A stretch of 64,000 nucleotides of DNA from Paracoccus methylovorus (GTDB taxonomy: Bacteria; Pseudomonadota; Alphaproteobacteria; Rhodobacterales; Rhodobacteraceae). Shown here piece after piece: positions 49,597 to 58,756 of the stretch. How positions within the stretch are numbered: the first letter of the stretch is position 1; each line of letters begins with the position of its first letter. Location of the stretch: the NCBI RefSeq assembly GCF_016919705.1, contig NZ_CP070368.1, positions 310,001 to 374,000 of the forward strand. The letters run 5' to 3'. The notes beneath the pieces were generated by a model. It worked only from the letters and a program-made list of their open reading frames with translations, had not been told where the DNA came from and made no database searches. Made by a program: the position numbers and the translations under genes.

Positions 49597-49841
49597 GGCG
49601 GCGGCGCCTGCGGATATTGCGGCGGGTGATGCAGGATCTGGTTCCGCGCCGGCCCGTCGTCAGGCAAGGGCCGCCAGTGCAGCGGATGGCCGTTCCCGGC
49701 CAGCACCGGAAGGGCCAGCGCCGGGCGGGCCGTGACATGGCAGCGGCAACCGCGCCCGCCCCGGCCCCGGCACAGATGCGGCGCGCGCGTGGTGGCACGG
49801 CGTGGCGGGTGGCGATAGGATGGGCAGGATGCGCAGGTCAT
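49587..49841 (-). CDS. Cys/His/Pro-rich leader ORF upstream of copA (CutF-like candidate)
   Basis: An 84-codon ORF with ATG at 49841 preceded by AAAGGA. The product has CASC at residues 3-6 (the same metal motif as the CopA HMA domains), Cys at 24, 32 and 34, and a C-terminus HHPPQYPQAPPPSV rich in His and Pro with a PPP triplet two residues before the end. No signal peptide. Codon third positions are GC-rich like neighbouring genes. A leader that pauses at the PPP and opens the hairpin before copA is the best interpretation. No named family was recognised and a non-coding explanation remains possible. Confidence 0.65.
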   Translation of the reverse strand: MTCASCPSYRHPPRRATTRAPHLCRGRGGRGCRCHVTARPALALPVLAGNGHPLHWRPLPDDGPARNQILHHPPQYPQAPPPSV

Positions 49842-49865
49842 GACAGGCGGGTCCTTTCCCGATGC

Positions 49866-49894
49866 AAGCTAGTCACGTTTCCGGCCCGTTTCAA
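49866..49894 (-). promoter_or_regulatory. Candidate promoter of the leader ORF-copA-tesA unit
   Basis: On the minus strand TTGAAA (49894-49889), 17-bp spacer, TAGCTT (49871-49866), about 25 bp before the leader ATG. No MerR/CueR-type 19-bp spacer or dyad is seen, which favours control after transcription start. Confidence 0.4.
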
Positions 49895-49978
49895 CCGCGT
49901 CACGGCGCTTTGAGTTGATCCCGCGGCGGCAAGCGGTTAGGCGCATGATCAAGGAATGCAAGGATTCAGGACGCAAAG

Positions 49979-50563
49979 ATGAACCGCAGACAGATGCTGA
50001 TGGCCTCGTTGCCGCTGGTAGCCGCGCCTTCGCTGGTTTTTGCCCAAAGCAAGGCGCAGCCCGCGGCGGTGACCACGAAAGCCGAACCCAAGCGCGACCC
50101 CTATGCCCCGACCGAAGTCTCGATCCGCAATGATTTCGAGGTGGGCAGCATCGTCGTGGTCTCCAAGGACTTCTTCCTTTATCACGTCGTCGCGCCGGGC
50201 CGGGCGATCCGCTACGGCGTCGCCGTGGGCAAGAATGAGCTGGTCTGGAAGGGCCGCGCCACCGTCGGCCGCAAGACGGAATGGCCAAGCTGGACCCCGA
50301 CGCCGGCGATGATCAAGCGCAATCCGGGGCAATATGCCAAATGGGCGGACGGCATGCCGGGCGGCCCCAGCAACCCGCTGGGCGCGCGGGCGCTGTATCT
50401 TTACGATGCCAAGGGCAACGACACCTCGATCCGCATCCACGGCACGACCGAGCCGAATTCGATCGGCCGCGCCGTCTCGAACGGCTGCATCCGCATGCGC
50501 AACGAGGCGGTGATGGACCTGTTCGAGCAGGTTCCGACGGGAACGCCGGTCTACGTCTACTAA
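49979..50563 (+). CDS. L,D-transpeptidase (YkuD domain)
   Basis: A 194-residue exported protein with a signal peptide (about 1-23, LVFAQ) and a YkuD domain. The catalytic motif HGTTEPNSIG then SNGCIRM carries the His and Cys nucleophile. Such enzymes form 3-3 peptidoglycan cross-links or attach proteins to the wall. It abuts mnmH with no spacing. Confidence 0.9.
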   Translation: MNRRQMLMASLPLVAAPSLVFAQSKAQPAAVTTKAEPKRDPYAPTEVSIRNDFEVGSIVVVSKDFFLYHVVAPGRAIRYGVAVGKNELVWKGRATVGRKTEWPSWTPTPAMIKRNPGQYAKWADGMPGGPSNPLGARALYLYDAKGNDTSIRIHGTTEPNSIGRAVSNGCIRMRNEAVMDLFEQVPTGTPVYVY

Positions 50564-51610
50564 GTGGACATCTGTCTGACATCGCTGTCGGATCCGGTGC
50601 TTGCCGGGTTCGACACCATCATCGACGCGCGCTCGCCCCAGGAATTTGCCGAGGATCACCTGCCCGGCGCGATCAACCTGCCGGTGCTGTCGGACGAGGA
50701 ACGCGCCCAGGTCGGCACGATCTATAAACAGATTTCCCCCTTTGATGCCCGCAAGCTGGGCGGCGCAATGGTCGCCGCCAATGCCGCGCGCCATATCGCC
50801 GGGCCGCTGGCGGGCTTTGGCGGCGGCTGGCGGCCGCTGATCTATTGCTGGCGCGGCGGGCAGCGGTCGGGTGCATTCGCCACTATCCTGGCACAGATTG
50901 GCTGGCGGGTGGGTCGGGTTGAGGGCGGCTACAAGGCATGGCGTGCGCTGGTGGTCCAGCGGGTGCAGCATACGCCCATCGGCTCGGCCGTGGTGGTGCT
51001 TGACGGCAATACCGGCAGCGCGAAAACCGAAATCCTGCACCGCCTTGCTGCGCGCGGTCATCAGTTCCTTGATCTGGAGGGGCTGGCGAACCATCGCGGC
51101 AGCCTGTTCGGCGCCATGCCCGGCGGTCAGCCCAGCCAAAAGCTGTTCGAAAGCCGCCTTGCCGTGGCGTTGGAGGCGCTGGACCCCGCCCGCCCGTTGC
51201 TGGTCGAGGCGGAAAGCTCGCGCATAGGCGATCTGAACCTGCCTCGCGTTATCTGGCAGGCCATCATCGCCGCGCCTCGGCTGCATCTGGCGGTTCCGAT
51301 TCAGGCGCGTGCCGCCTATACAGCCCGCGCCTATGCCGAAAGTTGCGCCGATCCCGAGGGGGTGGCGCGGATCGTGAACCTGTTGCGCCCCCTGCATCCC
51401 GCCGACCGGATCAAGGACTGGTTCCGCCGTATCGACGCCGCCGACTGGACCGGCCTGTCGGAAGGGCTGATGCGCGATCATTACGATCCGCGCTATGAAA
51501 AGCACCGGATGCGCCATGACGACGGGCGGGGCCCGGTGGTGGCGCTGGAGAATCTGGACGATCTGGACTCAGCCGCCTCGGCGGTCGAGGGGGCGCTGGC
51601 CCGCCTTTAG
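50564..51610 (+). CDS. mnmH: tRNA 2-selenouridine synthase
   Basis: A 348-residue protein (SelU/YbbB) with an N-terminal rhodanese domain (catalytic Cys in YCWRGGQRS, about residue 89) and a C-terminal P-loop domain (DGNTGSAKTE). It converts 2-thiouridine at the tRNA wobble to 2-selenouridine using selenophosphate. Start is GTG directly after the transpeptidase stop. Its presence implies a SelD elsewhere. Its stop overlaps that of the PNP gene by 4 bp. Confidence 0.93.
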   Translation: MDICLTSLSDPVLAGFDTIIDARSPQEFAEDHLPGAINLPVLSDEERAQVGTIYKQISPFDARKLGGAMVAANAARHIAGPLAGFGGGWRPLIYCWRGGQRSGAFATILAQIGWRVGRVEGGYKAWRALVVQRVQHTPIGSAVVVLDGNTGSAKTEILHRLAARGHQFLDLEGLANHRGSLFGAMPGGQPSQKLFESRLAVALEALDPARPLLVEAESSRIGDLNLPRVIWQAIIAAPRLHLAVPIQARAAYTARAYAESCADPEGVARIVNLLRPLHPADRIKDWFRRIDAADWTGLSEGLMRDHYDPRYEKHRMRHDDGRGPVVALENLDDLDSAASAVEGALARL

Positions 51611-52413
51611 CCGCCAAAGTCGCGCAGGAAACGCCGCAGCACCTTTTCCAGCTTTACTGCCCCCAGTGGGGCCATGGCCTTGGTATGTTCATGGCTGATC
51701 GATTCGTCGGACAGCCCTGCGCCCATGTTGGTGATCACCGAGACGGCGGCGCAGCGAAGGCCCAGGAACCGCGCCAGGATCACCTCGGGCACCGTGGACA
51801 TGCCGACAGCATCGGCGCCCAGCACGCGCGCGGCGCGGATCTCGGCCGGGGTTTCGAAGCTCGGTCCCGAAAACCAGCAATAGACGCCTTCGGGCAGATC
51901 CACGCCCTCGGCCTCGGCGGCGGCTTTCAGCCCGGCGCGGATCACCGGATCATGCGCATCGGTCATCGGTACGAAACGCGCCTCGGAAGGTTCGCCGATC
52001 AGCGGGTTGGTGCCGGCAAAGGCGATGTGATCGGCCAGCAGCATCAGCGCGCCGGGCGGCATATCAGCCTGCAAGCTGCCGGCCGCATTGGTCAGGATCA
52101 GCCGTTCGCACCCCAGCGCCTGCAGCACCTCCAGCGTGGGGCGCATGGCATCCGCACGCCCCGATTCGTAATAATGCGCCCGCCCGCCCAGCACAGCGAC
52201 ACGCCGCCCCTCCAGCCAGCCAACGACCAGTTGCGGCACATGACCCGAGACACCGGCATGGGGAAAGCCCGGCAGGTCGGAATAGGGAATGGCCACGCCC
52301 TCGACCGCCGCCGACAGGTGCCCCAGACCCGAGCCCAGGATCAGGCCGTATTCCGGCGCTTCTTCGCCGGCACGGTCCCGGATCAATCGGGCAAGCTCAA
52401 CGCTCTTTGACAT
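51607..52413 (-). CDS. Purine nucleoside phosphorylase (trimeric, PNP/MTAP family)
   Basis: A 268-residue enzyme splitting inosine/guanosine with phosphate. LILGSGLGHL, VLGGRAHYYE, TNAAGSL and the base-binding GPSFETPAEIRA plus VGMSTVPE are family signatures. It overlaps the permease upstream by 17 bp and is the last gene of the nucleoside importer operon, so it acts on imported nucleosides. Confidence 0.93.
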   Translation of the reverse strand: MSKSVELARLIRDRAGEEAPEYGLILGSGLGHLSAAVEGVAIPYSDLPGFPHAGVSGHVPQLVVGWLEGRRVAVLGGRAHYYESGRADAMRPTLEVLQALGCERLILTNAAGSLQADMPPGALMLLADHIAFAGTNPLIGEPSEARFVPMTDAHDPVIRAGLKAAAEAEGVDLPEGVYCWFSGPSFETPAEIRAARVLGADAVGMSTVPEVILARFLGLRCAAVSVITNMGAGLSDESISHEHTKAMAPLGAVKLEKVLRRFLRDFGG

Positions 52414-53365
52414 AGGGCTCTCCTCCTGCGCGTGGCGGAATGGCGCGACCGACGAATCCGGCCAGAATGATGACGGTCAGGATATAGGGCAAGGCGTTCA
52501 TGAACATCGAGGGCACGGTGACGACACCCAGATCGAGGTTCGGAAAACGGTTCGCCACCGCCTCCAGCAGGCCGAACAGGAAGGTTGCCCCCAGCGCGCT
52601 CCACGGTCGCCATTTGGCAAAGATCAGCGCCGCCAGCGCGATGAAGCCGCGCCCGGCGGTCATCTCTTTGACGAACCCGGCCGAGATACCGGTGGCAAGA
52701 TAAGCCCCCGCGACGCCGCACAGCACGCCGCAGATCATTACGGCGGCAAAGCGCAACCGGGTGACCGAGATCCCGGCGGTATCGACCGAGGCCGGGTTTT
52801 CGCCCACTGCCCGCAGCCGCAGGCCAAAGCGCGTGCGATACAACACCCACCACGTCAACGGCACCATGGCGAAGGCGACATAAACAAGGATCGTGTGACC
52901 CGAGATCAGATCGGCATAGATGCGCCCGATCACCGGCACGGGGCGCAGGCTGTCGGCAAAGGGCAGAGTGATCTCGTTGAACCGCGCCGCGCCGGACAGC
53001 GACGGCGTGCGTCCGCCCAGCCCGAAGATCCGCTGCCCCAGCAGGACCGTCAGGCCCGAGGCAAGAAAGTTGATCGCCACGCCCGAGATCAACTGGTTGC
53101 CTCGAAAACTGATCGAGGCAAGCCCATGCAGCCCCGCCATCGCCCCCGAGCCCGCGATCCCCGCCAACAACCCCAACCAGGCGCTGCCCGTGGCATAGGC
53201 CACCGAGGCCGAGGTAAAGGCCGCCATCAGCATTTTGCCCTCAAGCCCGATGTCGAAGACCCCGGCGCGTTCCGAATATAGCCCGGCAAGACAGGCCATC
53301 AGCAAGGGTGTCATCAGCCGGATGGCAGAATCGAGGATTTGCAGGGCGGTCGCGAAATCCATCAT
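52397..53365 (-). CDS. Nucleoside ABC transporter permease 2 (BMP type)
   Basis: A 322-residue CUT2-like permease (NupQ/YufQ type) with about nine helices; GVFDIGLEGKMLM and GNQLISGVAINFLA are family segments. The ATG at 53365 overlaps the stop of permease 1 (ATGA); the open frame upstream to 53494 is not used. Forms a channel with permease 1. Confidence 0.9.
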   Translation of the reverse strand: MMDFATALQILDSAIRLMTPLLMACLAGLYSERAGVFDIGLEGKMLMAAFTSASVAYATGSAWLGLLAGIAGSGAMAGLHGLASISFRGNQLISGVAINFLASGLTVLLGQRIFGLGGRTPSLSGAARFNEITLPFADSLRPVPVIGRIYADLISGHTILVYVAFAMVPLTWWVLYRTRFGLRLRAVGENPASVDTAGISVTRLRFAAVMICGVLCGVAGAYLATGISAGFVKEMTAGRGFIALAALIFAKWRPWSALGATFLFGLLEAVANRFPNLDLGVVTVPSMFMNALPYILTVIILAGFVGRAIPPRAGGEPYVKER

Positions 53366-54456
53366 GCCCCCTTTCGGCGCAGCGCCTTGAACAGCCGTTC
53401 CAAGGGCATGCGGACCATATTGTCCAGCGCTCCGGTGAACAGGATCACCAGCGCCTGAATGACGACGATCAATTCGCGCGGAATGGTGGTCCACAGCGCC
53501 AGCTCGCCCCCGCCCTGATAGAGAAAGCCGAAAAGCAGCGCGGCCAGAAACACGCCAAAGGGATGGTTGCGCCCCATCAGCGCCACGGCGATGCCGATAA
53601 AGCCCGCGCCCTCGACGGCGTTCAGCATCAGGCGCTCGGCTTCGCCCATGACGTTGTTGATCGCCATCAGCCCTGCAAGGCCGCCCGAAATCAGCATTGC
53701 CGACACCGTGATCCGCACGGGCGAGATGCCAGCGTAAAGCGCCGCAGGTTCGGATTTGCCAAAGGCGCGGATCTCATAACCCAGCCGGGTGCGCCAGATC
53801 AGCAACCAGACCAGCAGGCAGGCGGCGACGGCGACAAAGAAGGTGACGTTGGCAGGCGTGTTCCGGCCCCATTCGATACCAAACCCCAGGGCCATTTCCG
53901 AAAGCTTCGGCAGATGCGTGGAGGCTGGAAAACTGGCCGAGGCCGGGTCCATGCTGCCCACCGGACGCAGCAGGTTGACCAGCACATAGTTCAGCAGCGC
54001 CGCGGCAATGAAATTGAACATGATCGTGGTGATGACGATATGGCTGCCCCGCCGGGCCTGCAGCCAGGCCGGGATCAGCGCCCAAAGCGCGCCAAACAGC
54101 GCCGCCCCCACAGCCGCCGCCGGCAGCGCCAGCGCCCAATGCGGCCAGGGCAAGGCCAACAGGACCAGCGCCACCCCAAGGCCCCCGATGGCGGCCTGCC
54201 CCTCGCCGCCGATATTGAACAGCCCGGCGTGATAGGCGACCATCACAGCCAGCCCGGTAAAGATGAAATTCGTCGTATAATACAAAGTGAAGCCCCAGCC
54301 ATAGCTGGAACCCAAAGCCCCCTCGACCATGACCTTCAGCGCCTCGGCCGGGCTTTCGCCGATGGCCAGGATGACCAGCGCCGAAATGGCAAAGGCCAGT
54401 ATCAACGAGATCAGCGGCGTCAGCATCACGTCCGCCCATTTCGGCATCCGCTCCAT
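53362..54456 (-). CDS. Nucleoside ABC transporter permease 1 (BMP type)
   Basis: A 364-residue permease (NupP/YufP type) with about nine hydrophobic helices; FNIGGEGQAAIGG and NPFGVFLAALLFGF-like segments identify it. It is separated from the ATPase gene by 67 bp holding an intergenic repeat, and overlaps permease 2 by 4 bp. Confidence 0.9.
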   Translation of the reverse strand: MERMPKWADVMLTPLISLILAFAISALVILAIGESPAEALKVMVEGALGSSYGWGFTLYYTTNFIFTGLAVMVAYHAGLFNIGGEGQAAIGGLGVALVLLALPWPHWALALPAAAVGAALFGALWALIPAWLQARRGSHIVITTIMFNFIAAALLNYVLVNLLRPVGSMDPASASFPASTHLPKLSEMALGFGIEWGRNTPANVTFFVAVAACLLVWLLIWRTRLGYEIRAFGKSEPAALYAGISPVRITVSAMLISGGLAGLMAINNVMGEAERLMLNAVEGAGFIGIAVALMGRNHPFGVFLAALLFGFLYQGGGELALWTTIPRELIVVIQALVILFTGALDNMVRMPLERLFKALRRKGA

Positions 54457-54480
54457 CAGCCGGCCCCCGCAAGGCTGGTG

Positions 54481-54515
54481 CTTCTTCGTTGTTCAAATAC
54501 CCCCGCCGGAGGCAT
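54481..54515 (-). repeat. Intergenic repeat, copy C (core only)
   Basis: On the minus strand GGCGGGGGTATTTG and CAACGAAGAAG, the same core as copies A, B and D but without the GC hairpin. It lies between the nucleoside ATPase and permease 1 and points at the permease start. Confidence 0.6.
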
Positions 54516-54523
54516 GCGACGCG

Positions 54524-56140
54524 TCATCCCGCGCTCCCGCCACTTTCGGGGTCCGGCATCACCGCTGGCCAATGCGCCGCGTCCCGCGCCGTTGCCACAG
54601 GATCGACCCCGGCCATCAGGCAACCCAGATCGGCGGTCGTCGCCTCCTCGGACAGTCGCTCCCCCATGATGCGGCCGTCGAACATCACCGCGATACGGTC
54701 CGACAAGGCCAGGATCTCGTCCAGCTCGACCGAGACCAGCAGAACCGCCTTGCCCGCGTCGCGCAGTGCGACGATGCGTTTGTGGATGAATTCGATGGCG
54801 CCGATATCGACGCCGCGGGTCGGCTGGCCGATCAGCAGCAGGTCGGGATTGCGCTCGACCTCGCGCGCCACGACGATCTTTTGCTGGTTGCCGCCTGAAA
54901 AGCTTTTGGCCGGCAGGTCCGGGTCTGGTGGGCGAATGTCGAAACGCGCGATCTTGCCCTCGGCATCTGCCCGGATCGCGGCATGGTCCATCAGCACGCC
55001 GTTCCGGAACTCGGCCGCGTGGTGATAGCCGAAGGCCATGTTCTCCCATGCAGAGAAATCCATGATCAGCCCCTCGGTCTGCCGGTCCTCGGGGACATGA
55101 CCGATACCGGCGCGGCGTCTTGCGCGGCCATCCGCCCCAGCGCCGTCCAGAGGCAGGGGCTTAGCGTTCAGCCGGATCTCGCCTTCCAGCTTTGCCCCGG
55201 CCTCGGGAAAGCCGCCCAGAATCTCCAGAAGCTGCGTTTGCCCGTTTCCGGCCACGCCGGCGATGCCCAGGATTTCACCAGCCCGGATTTCCAGGTCGAT
55301 ACCGTGCAGTCGCTGGATCCCGCTGGCATCGATCATGCGCAGGCCACGTATCTCCAGCACCTTTGCGCCGGGTTGCGCGGGCGGCTTTTCCACGCGCAGC
55401 AATACCTTGCGTCCGACCATCACTTCCGCGAGCTGCGCCGGAGTGGTCACTGCCGTCCGCACTGTGGCCGCCATTTCGCCCCGGCGCATGACCGAGACGT
55501 TGTCGGTGATCTCCATGATCTCGCGCAGCTTGTGGGTGATCAGGACGATGGTTTTGCCCTCGTCCCGCAGCCCGCGCAGGATACGAAACAGATGATCGGC
55601 TTCGGGCGGGGTCAGAACGCCGGTCGGTTCGTCCAGAATCAGGATGTCGGCCTGACGATACAGGGCCTTGAGGATCTCGACCCGCTGCTGGTGACCGACA
55701 GACAGGTCCTCGACCAGCGCGTCAGGATCGACCTGCAACCCGTATTCGCTGGCCAGCCGCCGCAACTCGCCCCGCGCCCGCGCCAGCGACGGGCGCAGCA
55801 GGCCACCGTCTTCGGCGCCCAGAATCACGTTCTCCAGCACGGTGAAATTCTGCACCAGCTTGAAATGCTGGAACACCATGCCGATGCCGGCGCGGATCGC
55901 GGTCTGGCTGTCGGCGATGGTGACGGGCTTGCCGCCGATCAGGATCTCGCCCGCATCGGGGCGATAGAACCCGTAAAGGATCGACATCAACGTGGATTTG
56001 CCCGCGCCGTTTTCGCCGACGATGCCGTGGATCGTGCCGCGCTGCACGATCAGGTCGATGCCCTTGTTGGCCTGCACCGGCCCGAAGGCTTTCGAGATCC
56101 CCCGCAATTCGATCGCGGGGGCGCCGGCCGCTGCCGCCAT
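54524..56140 (-). CDS. Nucleoside ABC transporter ATP-binding protein (double domain)
   Basis: A 538-residue protein with two ATPase halves: Walker A GENGAGKST then signature LSVGHQQRVEI in the first, and GVAGNGQTQ with FSGGNQQKIVVARE in the second, whose Walker A is degenerate as in RbsA/NupO. Binds both permeases. It begins 2 bp after the BMP lipoprotein-type gene. Confidence 0.92.
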   Translation of the reverse strand: MAAAAGAPAIELRGISKAFGPVQANKGIDLIVQRGTIHGIVGENGAGKSTLMSILYGFYRPDAGEILIGGKPVTIADSQTAIRAGIGMVFQHFKLVQNFTVLENVILGAEDGGLLRPSLARARGELRRLASEYGLQVDPDALVEDLSVGHQQRVEILKALYRQADILILDEPTGVLTPPEADHLFRILRGLRDEGKTIVLITHKLREIMEITDNVSVMRRGEMAATVRTAVTTPAQLAEVMVGRKVLLRVEKPPAQPGAKVLEIRGLRMIDASGIQRLHGIDLEIRAGEILGIAGVAGNGQTQLLEILGGFPEAGAKLEGEIRLNAKPLPLDGAGADGRARRRAGIGHVPEDRQTEGLIMDFSAWENMAFGYHHAAEFRNGVLMDHAAIRADAEGKIARFDIRPPDPDLPAKSFSGGNQQKIVVAREVERNPDLLLIGQPTRGVDIGAIEFIHKRIVALRDAGKAVLLVSVELDEILALSDRIAVMFDGRIMGERLSEEATTADLGCLMAGVDPVATARDAAHWPAVMPDPESGGSAG

Positions 56141-56142
56141 TA

Positions 56143-57126
56143 CTACACCGGGCAGCTATTGTCGGTCATGTAGTCATGCACCTTGATCTCGCCCGATTCG
56201 ATGCCCTTGGTGGCTGCGTCGATGGCGGCGGCGATCTCGTCCGAAATCAGCGGTTTGTTGTTGTCGTCCATGGCCAGCGAGACCCCGCCCGAGATCAGGT
56301 CCATGATCCTGACGCCCGGCTCGACATCCGCCCCTGCCTTGAAGGCTTCATAGACGGAATTGTCCACGCCCTTGACCATCGAGGTCAGCACCTTGCCCGG
56401 ATGCAGGTGATTTTGGTTGCTGTCCACGCCAATCGACAGGACGCCCGCATCCGCCGCAGCCTGCAACACGCCGATGCCGGTGCCGCCCGCCGCGGCATAG
56501 ACCACATCCGCCCCTTGCGAGACCTGCGCCCTCAGCAACTCGCTTCCCTTCACCGGATCGTTCCATGCGGCGGGGGTTGTGCCGGTATAGTTGATGATGA
56601 CCTTGCCCTGCGGGTTGGCGGCCTTGAAACCTTGGGCATAGCCGCATTCGAACTTATGGATCAGCGGAATGTCCATGCCGCCGATAAAGCCCACCGTGCC
56701 GGATTTCGATGCCTTGGCCGCAGCGACACCGGCCAGATAAGAGCCCTGTTCCTCGGTAAAGACAACGGATTGCACGTTGGGCTGTTCGACCACCATGTCG
56801 ATGATGACGAATTTCGTATCGGGGTAATCCAGAGCGATCTTGTCCAGCACCTCGCCAAAGGCGAACCCGGTCATCACGATGGGGTTGGCGCCCGACTGGG
56901 CCAGCCGACGCAGGGCCTGTTCGCGCTGCGCCTCGGATTGCATCTCAAGTTCCTTGTAGCTGCCCCCCGTCTCGGCCTTCCAGCGCTCGGCGCCGTTATA
57001 GGCGGCCTCGTTGAAGGATTTGTCGAATTTGCCGCCCAGATCAAAGATCAGCGCCGGATCGGCCAAGGCCGCGATGGGCAGCAGGGTCAGGCAGGCGCCA
57101 GCAAGAAAGGAGTTCATCAGGGACAT
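56143..57126 (-). CDS. BMP-family nucleoside-binding protein
   Basis: A 327-residue periplasmic binding protein of the BMP/Med family (PnrA-like nucleoside binders), with a signal peptide (about 1-21, AALADP) and FDLGGKFDKSFNEAAYNG. The mature N-terminus has no lipobox Cys, so it is soluble. ATG at 57126 follows GAGG; MNSFL at 57117 is an alternative. First gene of the importer-PNP operon. Confidence 0.9.
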   Translation of the reverse strand: MSLMNSFLAGACLTLLPIAALADPALIFDLGGKFDKSFNEAAYNGAERWKAETGGSYKELEMQSEAQREQALRRLAQSGANPIVMTGFAFGEVLDKIALDYPDTKFVIIDMVVEQPNVQSVVFTEEQGSYLAGVAAAKASKSGTVGFIGGMDIPLIHKFECGYAQGFKAANPQGKVIINYTGTTPAAWNDPVKGSELLRAQVSQGADVVYAAAGGTGIGVLQAAADAGVLSIGVDSNQNHLHPGKVLTSMVKGVDNSVYEAFKAGADVEPGVRIMDLISGGVSLAMDDNNKPLISDEIAAAIDAATKGIESGEIKVHDYMTDNSCPV

Positions 57127-57173
57127 GTCGAACCTCAAGACGGGTTGCGGGCGAGTCGGCCCGTGGTCTTGGG

Positions 57174-57202
57174 ATTAGGACGCATGGGTCAGAATCCGTC
57201 AA
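57174..57202 (-). promoter_or_regulatory. Promoter of the nucleoside importer operon
   Basis: On the minus strand TTGACG (57202-57197), 17-bp spacer, CCTAAT (57179-57174), about 48 bp before the binding-protein ATG. CAAGAC/GTCTTG arms (about 57135-57172) could form a hairpin in the leader. Confidence 0.65.
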
Positions 57203-57217
57203 CAATCTTGTCTTGAG

Positions 57218-57619
57218 CTACAGCACGCGCCGCATCACCACCGCATCCGTTCCGGGCGCGTAATAGCCCTTGCGGCAGCCAACAATGTCCCAGCCGGTGC
57301 CGGAATAAAGCGCCATGGCGGCTGCATTGTCCGAGGCGACCTCCAGAAAGCCCTCGGTTGCGCCCCGCGCCTGCGCGGTGGCGGCGAATTCGGAAAGCAG
57401 GGCAAGGGCCAGTCCTTGGCGTCGTGCCTGCGGGGCGACGGCAAGCGTCAGCAATTCCGCCTCCTCCGCGACGGTACGGCCCAGCAGGAATGCCTGCGGG
57501 CGTGTCAGCAGGAAATTCAGCGGGTTGTTCAGAAGATTGGCAAATTCCAATGCAGTCCAGGGCCGGGGATGCGCGGTGAAGCAGACGCCATGCAGCGCCG
57601 CCAGTTCGTCCGGCGTCAT
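57218..57619 (-). CDS. rimI: Ribosomal-protein-alanine N-acetyltransferase RimI-like
   Basis: A 133-residue GNAT acetyltransferase; the acetyl-CoA loop is VAPQARRQGLALALL and ALYSGTGWDIVGCRKGYY is the C-terminal RimI signature. It is coupled to tsaB (ATGA), the usual bacterial arrangement. Confidence 0.88.
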   Translation of the reverse strand: MTPDELAALHGVCFTAHPRPWTALEFANLLNNPLNFLLTRPQAFLLGRTVAEEAELLTLAVAPQARRQGLALALLSEFAATAQARGATEGFLEVASDNAAAMALYSGTGWDIVGCRKGYYAPGTDAVVMRRVL

Positions 57620-58209
57620 GGCAGGATCAGCGGGCCACGGTCACGCGCCGGCGCGGCATCGGCGGGGCGCAGATAGATCGGCGCAGGGCGCGGCAGGTCG
57701 GGCTGGTCGCGACGGCTGGCGGCGATGTGGGCGATGGCCTGGGCCGGCGGCATGACAGGGGGCAGGGGTGCGGGACCGGGCGGCAGGTCATGCGGTGCGG
57801 CTTGCCGGGGCAAGGTCGCAGTGCCGGTGCCGAAATCCTGCCAGATCACCTCGCCATGGCGGGCGGGAATGGCGACGCGGCAGGGGCGGGGCAGACCATA
57901 TGCCGCAGCCTCGGTCGCGCTGACGCCCACGGCGGGAATGCCCAGTGACAGCGCCAGCCCACGTGCCGCCGCAACCGAGATGCGGATGCCGGTGAAATTG
58001 CCCGGACCAATGCCGCAGCCCAGGACCGAAAGGTCGTGCCAGCCGGCACCGGCCTCGGCCAGCACCTCTTCCAGCAGGGGAAACAGCCGTTCGGCCTGAC
58101 CGCGCGCCATTTCCTCGTGGCGTTGAACCAGCACCCGGTCGCCCTGCAGCAAAGCGGCCGCGCAATGCGCGGCCGATGTATCGAAGCCCAGCGACAGCGT
58201 GTCAGCCAA
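57616..58209 (-). CDS. tsaB: tRNA threonylcarbamoyladenosine protein TsaB
   Basis: A 197-residue ASKHA-fold protein with the N-terminal FDTSAAHCAAAL and GIGPGNFTGIRI signatures. It forms the t6A37 complex with TsaD and TsaE. It lies between nfuA (8-bp overlap) and rimI. Confidence 0.92.
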   Translation of the reverse strand: MADTLSLGFDTSAAHCAAALLQGDRVLVQRHEEMARGQAERLFPLLEEVLAEAGAGWHDLSVLGCGIGPGNFTGIRISVAAARGLALSLGIPAVGVSATEAAAYGLPRPCRVAIPARHGEVIWQDFGTGTATLPRQAAPHDLPPGPAPLPPVMPPAQAIAHIAASRRDQPDLPRPAPIYLRPADAAPARDRGPLILP

Positions 58210-58756
58210 CGGGCCGCACCTCGGTCACCTCTGGGATATAATGACGCAGCAGGTTTTCGATACCCATTTTCAACGTCAGCGTGGATGAGGGGCAGCCGGC
58301 GCAGGCGCCCTGCATGTGCAGATAGACTACACCGCGGTCGAAGCCGTGAAAGGTGATGTCGCCACCGTCCTGTGCCACGGCCGGACGTACGCGGGTGTCC
58401 AGCAATTCCTTGATCTGGTTCACGATATCCGAATCCGGCCCATCGTGGTCGCTGTGGCCGCTGGCCGCCGCGCCCTCGATCGCCGAGGCGCCGGACTGGT
58501 AATGCTCCATGATCGCGCCCAGAACCGAGGGCTTCAGATGGTCCCAGACCACATCCTCGGCCTTGGTCACGGTCACGAAGTCCGAACCAAGAAACACTCC
58601 GGTCACGCCGGGGACGGCAAAGATGCGGCGGGCAAGCGGGCTGGTGACCGCTGCCTCGGCCGCAGGGAAATCGGCGGTGCCGCTGCCAAGGACGGTTTCG
58701 CCCGGCAGGAATTTCAGCGTTGCCGGGTTCGGCGTGGTTTCGGTCTGGATGAACAT
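58202..58756 (-). CDS. nfuA: Iron-sulfur carrier NfuA
   Basis: A 184-residue protein: N-terminal Nfu domain (QTETTPNPATLKF) and a C-terminal NifU-like domain whose CAGCPSS binds a [4Fe-4S] cluster for transfer to target proteins. It begins the nfuA-tsaB-rimI operon. The 221 bases to the UspA gene hold no gene. Confidence 0.93.
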   Translation of the reverse strand: MFIQTETTPNPATLKFLPGETVLGSGTADFPAAEAAVTSPLARRIFAVPGVTGVFLGSDFVTVTKAEDVVWDHLKPSVLGAIMEHYQSGASAIEGAAASGHSDHDGPDSDIVNQIKELLDTRVRPAVAQDGGDITFHGFDRGVVYLHMQGACAGCPSSTLTLKMGIENLLRHYIPEVTEVRPVG

